Shown: positions 6,041 through 12,288 of the stretch, in pieces
How positions within the stretch are numbered: position 1 is the stretch's first letter
Layout of the letters: each line of letters begins with the position of its first letter
Assembly (NCBI GenBank): GCA_964360995.1
Contig: CAYHYZ010000022.1
Coordinates: 1 to 12,314 of the forward strand
Source: CAYHBS01 sp964360995
GTDB taxonomy: Bacteria > Patescibacteriota > Minisyncoccia > Ryanbacterales > HO2-45-13
Direction: 5' to 3'
Length of the DNA: 12,314 nt
Notes under the pieces: model-generated
The model's database searches: none
Told to the model about the DNA's origin: nothing
Seen by the model: only the letters and a program-made list of their open reading frames with translations
Made by a program: the position numbers and the translations under genes

Positions 6041-6319
6041 TCATTCCGATTCAGTGACATAGAAAAATCGCTTATCTTTCGAGACCCACTCAATCTGTGA
6101 GAACGGAATGAGGCGTGATTCAATGAATTCCCCATTTTCAAATGATGTGTTAACGGTGACTTCAATGAAATCCAATCCGACCTCATCGATAGTAACAACA
6201 GTAATGGAATATCCCTCTTTAGTGTAAATGTGCACTGCGTTGTTGGGGTGATATTCCTCTAAGAGCTTTTTAATTTCTTCCAGATGCGCGATCCAGTTGC
6301 GACGCTCTACTTCTTCCAT
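6041..6319 (-). CDS. Hypothetical 92-aa protein, possibly an Sm-like small beta barrel
   Basis: I do not recognise a named family. The start at 6319 is chosen because GGAGGT stands a few bases before that ATG. The in-frame ATG at 6358 lies at the -10 of the gene's own promoter and so cannot be in the mRNA. Residues 1-22 form a charged helix (MEEVERRNWIAHLEEIKKLL). The rest alternates in beta-strand fashion: NAVHIYTKEGYSITVVTID, LDFIEVTVN, ESRLIPFSQIEWVS. Helix, then a strand-turn-strand with a central Gly, then a final IPFSQIEWV, recalls the Sm1/Sm2 layout of Hfq/LSm proteins. That is a fold guess only. There is no signal peptide or membrane segment. It is a monocistronic unit with its own promoter and terminator, divergent from lemA. 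Confidence 0.82.
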   Translation of the reverse strand: MEEVERRNWIAHLEEIKKLLEEYHPNNAVHIYTKEGYSITVVTIDEVGLDFIEVTVNTSFENGEFIESRLIPFSQIEWVSKDKRFFYVTESE

Positions 6320-6347
6320 AACTACCTCCGGGAGTTTATCTGGGTTA

Positions 6348-6376
6348 TGTATAGGCAAAATCTACGGGACTGTCAA
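6348..6376 (-). promoter_or_regulatory. Promoter of the 92-aa minus-strand gene
   Basis: On the minus strand: -35 TTGACA (6376-6371), 17-nt spacer, -10 TATACA (6353-6348). Transcription starts near 6341, giving a leader of about 22 nt with GGAGG before the ATG at 6319. Confidence 0.83.
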
Positions 6377-6413
6377 GCAATAGTAGATTAGTAGTGGATT
6401 TACTGTTGCATTA

Positions 6414-6422
6414 TGCTATAAT
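6414..6422 (+). promoter_or_regulatory. Extended -10 promoter of lemA-DUF2207
   Basis: TGCTATAAT (6414-6422) is a consensus extended -10. The -35 is poor (TGGATT at 6395-6400, 16-nt spacer), as is usual for extended -10 promoters. The start near 6429 gives a leader of about 20 nt. It is divergent from the minus-strand promoter at 6348-6376, and both fit in the 129-nt gap between the two genes. Confidence 0.7.
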
Positions 6423-6448
6423 TTCTTCATTATAAAGACCCAATTCAT

Positions 6449-7027
6449 ATGCAAATTTCATACATTATTTTAGGGATTCTTGCGGTGCTCGTGGGGTGGG
6501 TGATTGCCGTGTACAACGGACTGATTAAATTCCGCAACCGAGTGCGCGAAGCATGGTCAGATATCGAAGTGCAACTCAAGCGTCGGTACGATTTGATTCC
6601 AAATCTTGTGAGTACCGTGAAAGGATATGCAACGCACGAACAAGGAACGCTCGATGCGGTTATCTCTGCTCGTTCACGTGCGACCTCAATGCACCTCGAT
6701 CCCTCAAAGCTCACTGCAGAAAATTTGAGAGCAATGCAATCTGCGGAAGCGGGACTTTCTCAAGCGCTTGGAAAATTGTTTGCGCTCTCGGAGAGCTACC
6801 CTGATCTTAAGGCAAACACGAACTTCCTTGAACTTCAGCGTGAACTTTCTGACACAGAAAACAAAATTCAGGCAGCGCGCCGATTCTATAACGGCACCGT
6901 GCAAGAGATGAATAACAAAGTGGAGCAATTTCCATCAAATCTCATCGCAGGAATGTTTGGGTTTACCCAGCAGCCATTCTTCGACGCTGACGAAAAAGAA
7001 ACCGCACCGGTTGAAGTAAAATTCTAA
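6449..7027 (+). CDS. lemA: LemA family protein
   Basis: This 192-aa protein has one N-terminal membrane anchor (about residues 4-24, ISYIILGILAVLVGWVIAVY). It is followed by the hallmark NRVREAWSDIEVQLKRRYDL and IPNLVSTVKGY, then long helices with ELQRELSDTENKIQAARRFY. Length fits the family (about 180-200 aa). LemA proteins are membrane-anchored helical proteins of unclear molecular role, often next to DUF2207/TPM-domain proteins and HtpX. All but the TPM protein are neighbours here. No Shine-Dalgarno site precedes the ATG. The next gene begins 6 nt after its stop, so they form an operon. Confidence 0.96.
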   Translation: MQISYIILGILAVLVGWVIAVYNGLIKFRNRVREAWSDIEVQLKRRYDLIPNLVSTVKGYATHEQGTLDAVISARSRATSMHLDPSKLTAENLRAMQSAEAGLSQALGKLFALSESYPDLKANTNFLELQRELSDTENKIQAARRFYNGTVQEMNNKVEQFPSNLIAGMFGFTQQPFFDADEKETAPVEVKF

Positions 7028-7033
7028 ATCCCA

Positions 7034-8941
7034 ATGCATAGGTTCCTCTCAGGAACACTTGTTACAGCGCTGGCCATTGTTTTTGGTGTGTTTGTGTTTA
7101 CTACTACTGCGCATGCGCGATCATACGCAATCAATACGATTGATGTTGAACTACTCGTACAAGAAGATTCCACGGTACGCGTAAGCGAGACGCTGTCGTA
7201 CGAATTCGATGGTGAATATCACCAAGGATATCGCAATATCTCTCACAAGAATATTGGATCAATTTCAGATATTACTGTCAGAGATGCCATCACAGGGGAG
7301 GTGTTACAGTATTCATTTATAAAGCTCGACAAAACAACGCCATCAAGTTGGAATACATATACGTATTCACAAGGTTTAGGGGCCACAAATATTGAATGGT
7401 ATCACAACGGCGCGCAACGTCGCACATGGACTATTGAATACACCGTGCACGGCGCACTCGCTTTCTATGAGAATCACGACGAGCTCTACTGGAATGTATT
7501 TACCGATTATGAGGTACCCATCGATCTTGTTACTGCCAAGGTAATACTTCCATATGCTGTACAGGATGATGGGAATTTACAGACATCAATCTACACCTCG
7601 AGTGGGCAAGGTGTCACAGAAATCGTGGGCGCCGATCGCGCGACGTATGCCGCGGAGAATATTTCCGCAGGTGGAGATGTGACCGTTGCCTTTGGTTTTC
7701 CAAAGGGCATTGTTTCGCGCGAAGCGTATTGGATGGATTTCTTTGTTTCGAATATATTCATCTGGATATCGTTGCTGTTATTTTTGATTGGCTGCGCGTT
7801 TCCATTTGTGTGGAGGTATAGCAAAGAGGGTCGCGGAGACTTGGTAATAGTTCCTGAATATGAGCCACCCCAAAATTTACGACCCGCAATGGCGGAATTG
7901 GTAGTGCATGAAAAGTTATCACAACGTACGTGGCCAGCAACTATTATTGATCTTGCAGTGAGAGGATACCTCTCAATTCGCGAAGAACAAACGCGCGCAC
8001 CACTGCAAGGCTTTCTATCAATTATTTTTGGCGCACTATTGGTCGTATCGTTTATTGCGCTTGGGTACTTTGCTGCTACGACACCAGTGAGCAAGGCGCT
8101 TTTTGCAGGAGTGCTGCTGCTGGTGCTCGCCACACAATTTCAGGTGAGAAAAAATCCATTCTTAAAAAAAGATTATGTGGTAACAAAAAATGACAGCGTA
8201 GACGTCAGTCGTCTTGAAGAGTATGAACAGCACGTGATGGAAGTGTTATTTGAAGGTAGTAGAGTGTTTTCGACAAAGGATTTACGAGCTGCAAATAGTG
8301 AAAAACAAAGCGCATATGCACTCGCTTTTACTGGAGTCAAGCAGAAGGCAGAAGAGGAGACAGACGCTGACCACAACGTCTTTATACGTTCTCCAAAAAA
8401 ACATCGTGCGGCTTGGATCATTGCACAGCTCTGTCTTGGAATTCTGATGTTTATATTTGTATCAAAAATAGAGGCTATCAATCAAAAGTTATTTTGGATG
8501 GGTTTTACTACATTCTTTCTGATTATCTCCATAATCTACAGTGTGCATTATAGAAAAATATTGAACGCGACAGGAACTGAGCTTCGCAGAAAATTATTGG
8601 GCTTTATACTGTATTTGGAGACTGCCGAAAAACATCGCATGCAAAATCTCACTCCACAGACATTTGAAAAATTTCTTCCGTACGCAATGATTTTTGGCGT
8701 TGAAAAGAAATGGGCACGTGCATTTAGTGGGGTCACCATGTCGCCCCCACAGTGGTATCAGGGGTCACACGCATTTATAGGAAGTGGAGGATTTTCACCT
8801 TCCTTTTCCGCCACCGCATTCACGGGTGCGTTTAGTGCGAGTTTTGCTTCTTCATTTTCCTCGAGTACAGGCACCGGCGCAGCAGGCGGAGGCGGTGGTG
8901 CTGGTGGTGGAGGGGGCGGTGGAGGTGGTGGTGCTTCATAA
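7034..8941 (+). CDS. DUF2207 family membrane protein
   Basis: This 635-aa protein has a signal peptide (residues 1-28, ending TTTAHA). An extracytoplasmic DUF2207 domain spans about 31-225 (YAINTIDVELLVQEDSTVRV, then SETLSYEFDGEYHQGYRNI). A membrane segment follows at about 238-260. A cytoplasmic stretch holds AELVVHEKLSQRTWPATIID (287-306), then paired membrane segments near 326-348 and 354-371 and another pair near 460-476 and 486-503. The family motif LPYAMIFGVEKKWARAF (548-564) is intact. The C-terminus is Ser/Ala/Phe-rich and ends in an almost pure glycine tail (618-635), common in this family. The function of DUF2207 is not established. It follows lemA by 6 nt with no ribosome site, so translation is probably coupled. 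Confidence 0.95.
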   Translation: MHRFLSGTLVTALAIVFGVFVFTTTAHARSYAINTIDVELLVQEDSTVRVSETLSYEFDGEYHQGYRNISHKNIGSISDITVRDAITGEVLQYSFIKLDKTTPSSWNTYTYSQGLGATNIEWYHNGAQRRTWTIEYTVHGALAFYENHDELYWNVFTDYEVPIDLVTAKVILPYAVQDDGNLQTSIYTSSGQGVTEIVGADRATYAAENISAGGDVTVAFGFPKGIVSREAYWMDFFVSNIFIWISLLLFLIGCAFPFVWRYSKEGRGDLVIVPEYEPPQNLRPAMAELVVHEKLSQRTWPATIIDLAVRGYLSIREEQTRAPLQGFLSIIFGALLVVSFIALGYFAATTPVSKALFAGVLLLVLATQFQVRKNPFLKKDYVVTKNDSVDVSRLEEYEQHVMEVLFEGSRVFSTKDLRAANSEKQSAYALAFTGVKQKAEEETDADHNVFIRSPKKHRAAWIIAQLCLGILMFIFVSKIEAINQKLFWMGFTTFFLIISIIYSVHYRKILNATGTELRRKLLGFILYLETAEKHRMQNLTPQTFEKFLPYAMIFGVEKKWARAFSGVTMSPPQWYQGSHAFIGSGGFSPSFSATAFTGAFSASFASSFSSSTGTGAAGGGGGAGGGGGGGGGGAS

Positions 8942-8970
8942 TGTGATTTCCGGATTTACATTTTGTTTTA

Positions 8971-9001
8971 TTAAGCTATAACCTTTAAGCTATCAGCTAT
9001 C
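8971..9001 (+). repeat. AGCTAT repeats in front of htpX
   Basis: TTAAGCTAT occurs at 8971-8979 and 8985-8993. From 8988 the sequence runs as two perfect 7-nt units, AGCTATC and AGCTATC, ending 2 nt before the htpX ATG. It occupies the place where a ribosome site would sit, and none is visible. The 62-nt gap after the DUF2207 stop has no clear terminator or promoter, so htpX may be the third gene of the operon. Confidence 0.65.
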
Positions 9002-9003
9002 AC

Positions 9004-9909
9004 ATGGCTACACTCTACACACATCAAGATCAGAATATTCATAAAACGTGGGCGTTATTCACCATATTTTTCATTGTAGTTATCGGCATTGGATGGGTAT
9101 TTTCATATTTACTCGACACCCCGGTACTACTGCCAATTGCGGTGATGGTAAGCATTCTCATGAGTATCACGTCGTACTGGTATTCCGATAAAATTGTCAT
9201 TGCATCTACTCATGCGGTGCCAGCAGATGGAACGGAATTTCTCGAGCTGAATCGTATCGTCGATAATCTCGCAATTACCGCTGGGCTTCCAAAACCGCAG
9301 GTGTATGTCGTGCGCGATCCTGCGCCAAACGCGTTTGCCACGGGCAGAGATCCGGAGCACGCAGCAATTGCGGTGACAACGGGACTTTTGCAAATTTTAA
9401 ATCAAACTGAACTAGAAGGAGTGATTGCGCATGAGCTTTCGCATGTGGGGAATAGGGACATCTTAGTTTCTACTGTTGCAGTGGTGCTTGTCGGATTCAT
9501 TGCGCTGATTTCAGATTGGTTTTTGCGAGCACTTTGGCATCGGGGCAATGGGGGAGATAGAAAAAATGGTGGAGCAGGGATCTTACTATTAGTGGGGATA
9601 GTACTCGCGATACTTTCTCCGATGATTGCAAAGCTGATGCAACTAGCTATTTCTCGCAAGCGGGAGTTTCTCGCCGACGCGTCTGGCGCGTTGCTTACGC
9701 GCTATCCCGATGGACTTGCGAACGCGCTTGCAAAAATTGCGAAATATGATCGTCCACTTTTGCACACGAATAATGCGGTGAATCATGTGTGGCTTGATGA
9801 CCCGGAGCACGTAGAAACATCAGGGCGCCGCCACTGGTTTGCAAATTTATTTGCCACCCACCCACCCATTGCTGATCGCATTGCCGCACTTCGCAATGCT
9901 GGAAAATAA
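9004..9909 (+). CDS. htpX: Membrane zinc metalloprotease HtpX (M48)
   Basis: This 301-aa protein is a membrane-bound endopeptidase of the M48B family that degrades damaged membrane proteins. The zinc site HELSH is at 143-147 (E144 catalytic), and the third ligand is E221 in KREFLADASGA. Two N-terminal membrane segments (about 17-37 and 40-58) and two after the active site (about 154-172 and 191-213) match the family. The substrate-cleft motif PNAFATGRDP (108-117) and the C-terminal THPPIADRIAAL are present. Length is typical. The start follows the family N-terminus, and no ribosome site is seen. Linkage to lemA and DUF2207 suggests a shared envelope role. Confidence 0.97.
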   Translation: MATLYTHQDQNIHKTWALFTIFFIVVIGIGWVFSYLLDTPVLLPIAVMVSILMSITSYWYSDKIVIASTHAVPADGTEFLELNRIVDNLAITAGLPKPQVYVVRDPAPNAFATGRDPEHAAIAVTTGLLQILNQTELEGVIAHELSHVGNRDILVSTVAVVLVGFIALISDWFLRALWHRGNGGDRKNGGAGILLLVGIVLAILSPMIAKLMQLAISRKREFLADASGALLTRYPDGLANALAKIAKYDRPLLHTNNAVNHVWLDDPEHVETSGRRHWFANLFATHPPIADRIAALRNAGK

Positions 9910-9913
9910 AAAT

Positions 9914-9938
9914 GCGCCCTCCGCATGGAGGGCGCTTT
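9914..9938. terminator. Terminator shared by htpX and the convergent 123-aa gene
   Basis: GCGCCCTCC (9914-9922) pairs with GGAGGGCGC (9927-9935) around a GCAT loop. The plus strand continues TTTGCTCTT. On the minus strand it is followed by a better U run (ATTTTTATTTT). The two genes converge here with only 33 nt between their stop codons. Confidence 0.85.
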
Positions 9939-9942
9939 GCTC

Positions 9943-10314
9943 TTAGGTTCTGGCGAATTGGCACAGTTCGCTGACGTATGCTTTTTCACTGCCGATAGGA
10001 TGGGGAATAAAATAGATGTCGTCGTATCTGCCTTCTTGGGCGAACGCTTCCGCGGCATCGCGACTGACGATGTATCCAACCCCTTTTATTCTCGGAAGAT
10101 CATCCCGTCCTCCGTCTCGAATATACTCTCGCGCCACAATGGGCACAGAGATAGAAGATTTGCCCTCTCGTTCGACGTGGATTTCTCCTTTCTTCACGGT
10201 GCGCGCCAACACCTCATATGCTGGAGGATTGGGTACCAATATCGCGGACTTGAGATCTGACGAGGTGCCCATTAGGAGATGAAGTTCCGTGGGCAACTTA
10301 TTCATAAGTTTCAT
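9943..10314 (-). CDS. Hypothetical 123-aa protein
   Basis: I do not recognise this protein. The start at 10314 is supported by GAGGAGG ending 6-7 nt before the ATG. The longer in-frame start at 10353 lies upstream of that site and adds unrelated residues. The protein begins MKLMNKLPTELHLLMGTSSD and has a Pro-containing LVPNPPAYEVLARTVKKGEI. A basic VEREGKSSISVPIVAREYIR follows, then GYIVSRDAAEAFAQEGRYDD and a YFIPHPIGS segment. It appears soluble, with no signal peptide or membrane helix. It is divergent from pyk. No good promoter is visible: TTGACT (10373-10368, minus) has its nearest -10-like CATACT 21 nt away. Confidence 0.78.
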   Translation of the reverse strand: MKLMNKLPTELHLLMGTSSDLKSAILVPNPPAYEVLARTVKKGEIHVEREGKSSISVPIVAREYIRDGGRDDLPRIKGVGYIVSRDAAEAFAQEGRYDDIYFIPHPIGSEKAYVSELCQFART

Positions 10315-10387
10315 ATGTTTCCTCCTCGGTGTGCTTCGACAGTATGGAACCAAAAAAGCACATGAAAGTCAAAATGATGAACAACCC

Positions 10388-10416
10388 TTGATTTTCTGAA
10401 TGGTGTCCAACATAAT
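10388..10416 (+). promoter_or_regulatory. Promoter of pyk
   Basis: -35 TTGATT (10388-10393), 17-nt spacer, -10 CATAAT (10411-10416). The start near 10423 leaves a leader of about 13 nt before ATG 10436. That also rules out the in-frame ATG at 10400. Confidence 0.65.
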
Positions 10417-10435
10417 CAAGTCTTCGTTAAAACAC

Positions 10436-11833
10436 ATGAATAGCAAAACCAAAATATTGGTAACCGTAGGTCCTACAACCAGTACTCCTAAAAAATTGAA
10501 GGAGCTATTTTCAGCTGGAGCAAACGCCGCACGTCTGAATTTTTCGCATGGCACACTGGAGCATCACAGAGAAATGATTAAGAAAATTCGTTTAGTTGAA
10601 AAGTCGCTTGGCAAACATATTGGTATTGTAGGAGATTTGCAGGGTCCCAAAATGCGCATTGGTAAAATGCCGATTGAAGGAGTCCTTTTGCGCGATGATG
10701 AAGTGGTCACACTCGATACCAATGCGACCGAATATGCCGACGGGCGTATTCCAGTGCCTTCTCCTATTTTTGAGAAGGGAGCAATCAGTGGCAGTCAGGT
10801 GTTTCTGGATGACGGGAGTATTTTGCTTGAAATTCTCAGCTGTCGCCGAGTGAATGGAAAGGGGAAGCGATTTATTTGTCGCGTGCTTCGTGGAGGGACA
10901 CTTTTTTCGAATAAGGGCATCAATGTTCCTCAATTAAAGTTACGCGTGAATATTTTTGAGAAGCGCGACAAAGAGGCAATTCAATTTGCGATACGGGAAA
11001 AACTCGATTATCTCGCGGTGTCATTTGTACGAAACGCCGCAGATATGAAAGAAGCGCGCCGTATGCTGAAAGGCGCTCCCATTAAGCTCATCGCAAAAAT
11101 TGAACGTCCGGAAGCAATTAAAAATCTTGATGCCATTATGGTTGCACGCGGAGATCTTGGTATTGAAACGCCATTGTGGCAACTTCCCGTACGCCAAAAA
11201 GAAATTATTGAACGCGCCCGCGCCGCAATGAAGCCGGTGATTGTGGCAACGCAAATGCTTGAGTCTATGACGAAAAATAGTATTCCGACGCGCGCAGAAG
11301 TGAGCGACGTTGCAAACGCAGTATACGATGGTGCAGATGGAGTTATGCTTTCCGCAGAGACCGCATCGGGTAAACATCCCATTGAGGCGGTGACCATCAT
11401 GCGAAAGATTCTTGCTGAAACAGAAACGCACGGCAAATCCTATCGCTTACCACTCGATGAAGAGGCAGGCATGGTGAACATTGCGGTATCGCGCGCGGCG
11501 AAATATATTGCGAAACAATTAAACGCAAAAATCATTCTAGTGGGCACCACGACAGGGCATTCTGCGCGAGCCTCCGCAATGTTCCGCCCCGCTACCCCCA
11601 TTATTGCAATCGCAAGCGATATTTCCGTTGCGCGCAGACTCACGCTGGTGTGGGGAGTACATAGTGTGGTGTTTCCAAAAATTCGCACAATCGGAGATAT
11701 CGAAAAATTTGCATTTCGGTATCTAAAGCGTGAAAAAATTGCGCACGCAGGGGACGTGGCGGTATTTGTGACTGGAAGGGTTGTTGGCGCGGTAGGTGAG
11801 ACCAACACGGTTGCTGTATTGAAAGTAGAGTAA
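10436..11833 (+). CDS. pyk: Pyruvate kinase
   Basis: This 465-aa cytoplasmic enzyme transfers phosphate from phosphoenolpyruvate to ADP, making ATP and pyruvate. Visible motifs: the N-terminal KTKILVTVGPTTST, the substrate-binding RLNFSHG (33-39), GDLQGPKMRIG (67-77), DDGSILLEI and KGINVPQLKLR. The active-site lysine lies in IAKIERPEAI (K221), followed by MVARGDLGIE (235-244) with metal ligands, then VIVATQMLESM and a C-terminal domain from about 340 to 465. Length is near the usual 470-480 aa. ATG 10436 is preferred over 10400 because the family starts a few residues before KTKI and the promoter overlaps the upstream ATG. The usual GVEIP reads GIETP here, a small departure. No phosphofructokinase or other glycolytic gene is adjacent. 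Confidence 0.98.
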   Translation: MNSKTKILVTVGPTTSTPKKLKELFSAGANAARLNFSHGTLEHHREMIKKIRLVEKSLGKHIGIVGDLQGPKMRIGKMPIEGVLLRDDEVVTLDTNATEYADGRIPVPSPIFEKGAISGSQVFLDDGSILLEILSCRRVNGKGKRFICRVLRGGTLFSNKGINVPQLKLRVNIFEKRDKEAIQFAIREKLDYLAVSFVRNAADMKEARRMLKGAPIKLIAKIERPEAIKNLDAIMVARGDLGIETPLWQLPVRQKEIIERARAAMKPVIVATQMLESMTKNSIPTRAEVSDVANAVYDGADGVMLSAETASGKHPIEAVTIMRKILAETETHGKSYRLPLDEEAGMVNIAVSRAAKYIAKQLNAKIILVGTTTGHSARASAMFRPATPIIAIASDISVARRLTLVWGVHSVVFPKIRTIGDIEKFAFRYLKREKIAHAGDVAVFVTGRVVGAVGETNTVAVLKVE

Positions 11834-11857
11834 TAATTGTATACTGTTTTGGTATTC

Positions 11858-11896
11858 GGAGGCGTCGGATAGTGGTTTATTCCACCGTCTTGCGAC
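11858..11896 (+). pseudogene. tRNA-like 5' half, copy 1
   Basis: GGAGGCG (acceptor 5' strand), TC, then a D-arm GGA / TCC (11867-11869 and 11881-11883) enclosing TAGTGGTTTAT. This aligns with the 5' half of the tRNA-Ser at 12087, and 22 of 28 bases match copy 2 at 11941. The D-stem differs from the others (GCA/TGC) by paired changes, so it still folds. A short stem GTC-TTGC-GAC follows at 11887-11896. No proper anticodon arm, T-arm or acceptor 3' strand (CGCCTCC) follows. A TATACT at 11840-11845 could transcribe it. Best read as a tRNA remnant or an unknown tRNA-like RNA. Confidence 0.55.
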
Positions 11897-11940
11897 AATA
11901 GTACTTTTATCAAAACAGTTGTGCCGAGTATTTTTGGCGG

Positions 11941-12041
11941 GGAGGGGTCGCATAGTGGTCTAGTGCGCCACAGTACAACAGCGTTGCTGTGTACGTGGTA
12001 AACTCGCTTGTTCCCGAATTGTTCAAATCTTGATGTGAGTA
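11941..12041 (+). pseudogene. tRNA-Ser-like sequence with expanded anticodon arm, copy 2
   Basis: Positions 11941-11968 match the 5' half of the real tRNA-Ser (12087-12114) at 25 of 28 bases, with the D-stem GCA/TGC intact. In place of the 17-nt anticodon arm stands a 31-nt hairpin (11968-11998): CCAC, GTACA and CAGC pair with GCTG, TGTAC and GTGG, 13 bp with two bulged A's and a GTT loop. An 18-nt variable region follows, the same length and opening (TAA) as in the real tRNA. Next comes a T-loop-like GTTCAAATC (12021-12029) with no pairing T-stem. No acceptor 3' strand is present. The end at 12041 is the position expected from alignment with the real tRNA and not a seen boundary. Confidence 0.5.
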
Positions 12042-12060
12042 CAAGTCGCAATCCTATGAT
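12030..12060 (+). promoter_or_regulatory. Possible promoter of tRNA-Ser
   Basis: TTGATG (12030-12035) and TATGAT (12055-12060) are separated by 19 nt, longer than ideal. A start near 12067 would give a 20-nt 5' leader for RNase P to remove. It overlaps the end of the tRNA-like copy 2. Weak evidence. Confidence 0.4.
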
Positions 12061-12086
12061 ATGACAAAGATTCTTCTGCCCAGTGC

Positions 12087-12173
12087 GGAGGGTTCGCATA
12101 GCGGTCGAGTGCGCACGCTTGGAAAGCGTGTAAGGTGTTACAGCCTTCGAGGGTTCGAATCCCTCACCCTCCG
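12087..12173 (+). tRNA. tRNA-Ser (GGA anticodon)
   Basis: All arms fold. Acceptor GGAGGGT (12087-12093) pairs with ACCCTCC (12166-12172), with discriminator G at 12173. D-stem is GCA/TGC. Anticodon stem CACGC/GCGTG encloses loop TTGGAAA with anticodon GGA (12121-12123), reading UCC and UCU. The long class II variable arm (12131-12148) has AAGG/CCTT. T-arm is GAGGG-TTCGAAT-CCCTC. The long variable arm, GGA anticodon and G73 identify serine. CCA is not encoded and must be added. Three more flanking bases on each side (TGC / GCA) would extend the acceptor helix. Confidence 0.97.
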
Positions 12174-12227
12174 CATTGCGCAGAAGAGTTTCAGATGAAT
12201 TGATGGGGAGAAAGCGCTTGCGGTTTT

Positions 12228-12256
12228 TTGACGTATATCTGTTTCTTTTGCATCAT
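12228..12256 (+). promoter_or_regulatory. Possible promoter of the last gene
   Basis: TTGACG (12228-12233) with CATCAT (12251-12256) at 17 nt, or CATACA (12254-12259) at 20 nt. The start near 12265 would leave about 24 nt to the GTG at 12289. The -35 is good and the -10 poor. A tiny CGC-TT-GCG stem followed by TTTTTT (12216-12229) precedes it and could end tRNA transcription weakly. Confidence 0.45.
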
Positions 12257-12288
12257 ACAGACAAACCTGTACCTCTGGAGGACCCACT

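Noticed and set aside
5955..6062. 35-codon ORF starting ATGAAAGGAGTC
   Set aside because: It reads straight through the 12-bp terminator stem at 5997-6032 and into the end of the minus-strand gene, with no ribosome site.
10400..10435. Longer pyruvate kinase N-terminus
   Set aside because: The upstream ATG precedes the predicted -10 (10411-10416), and the family begins a few residues before KTKI.
11897..12086. Intron in a split tRNA, with copies 1 or 2 as 5' exons
   Set aside because: No second 3' half (T-arm with a matching acceptor strand CGCCTCC or CCCCTCC) exists in the region, and each 5' half has its own divergent continuation.
11834..12086. SRP RNA, tmRNA or RNase P RNA between pyk and tRNA-Ser
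   Set aside because: None of their conserved cores is visible. The only recognisable homology is to tRNA-Ser 5' halves.
12085..12175. tRNA-Ser with acceptor GCGGAGG/CCTCCGC and discriminator A
   Set aside because: These bases pair, but the T-stem ends at 12165, so the acceptor must be 12166-12172. That places G at position 73 as expected for serine.
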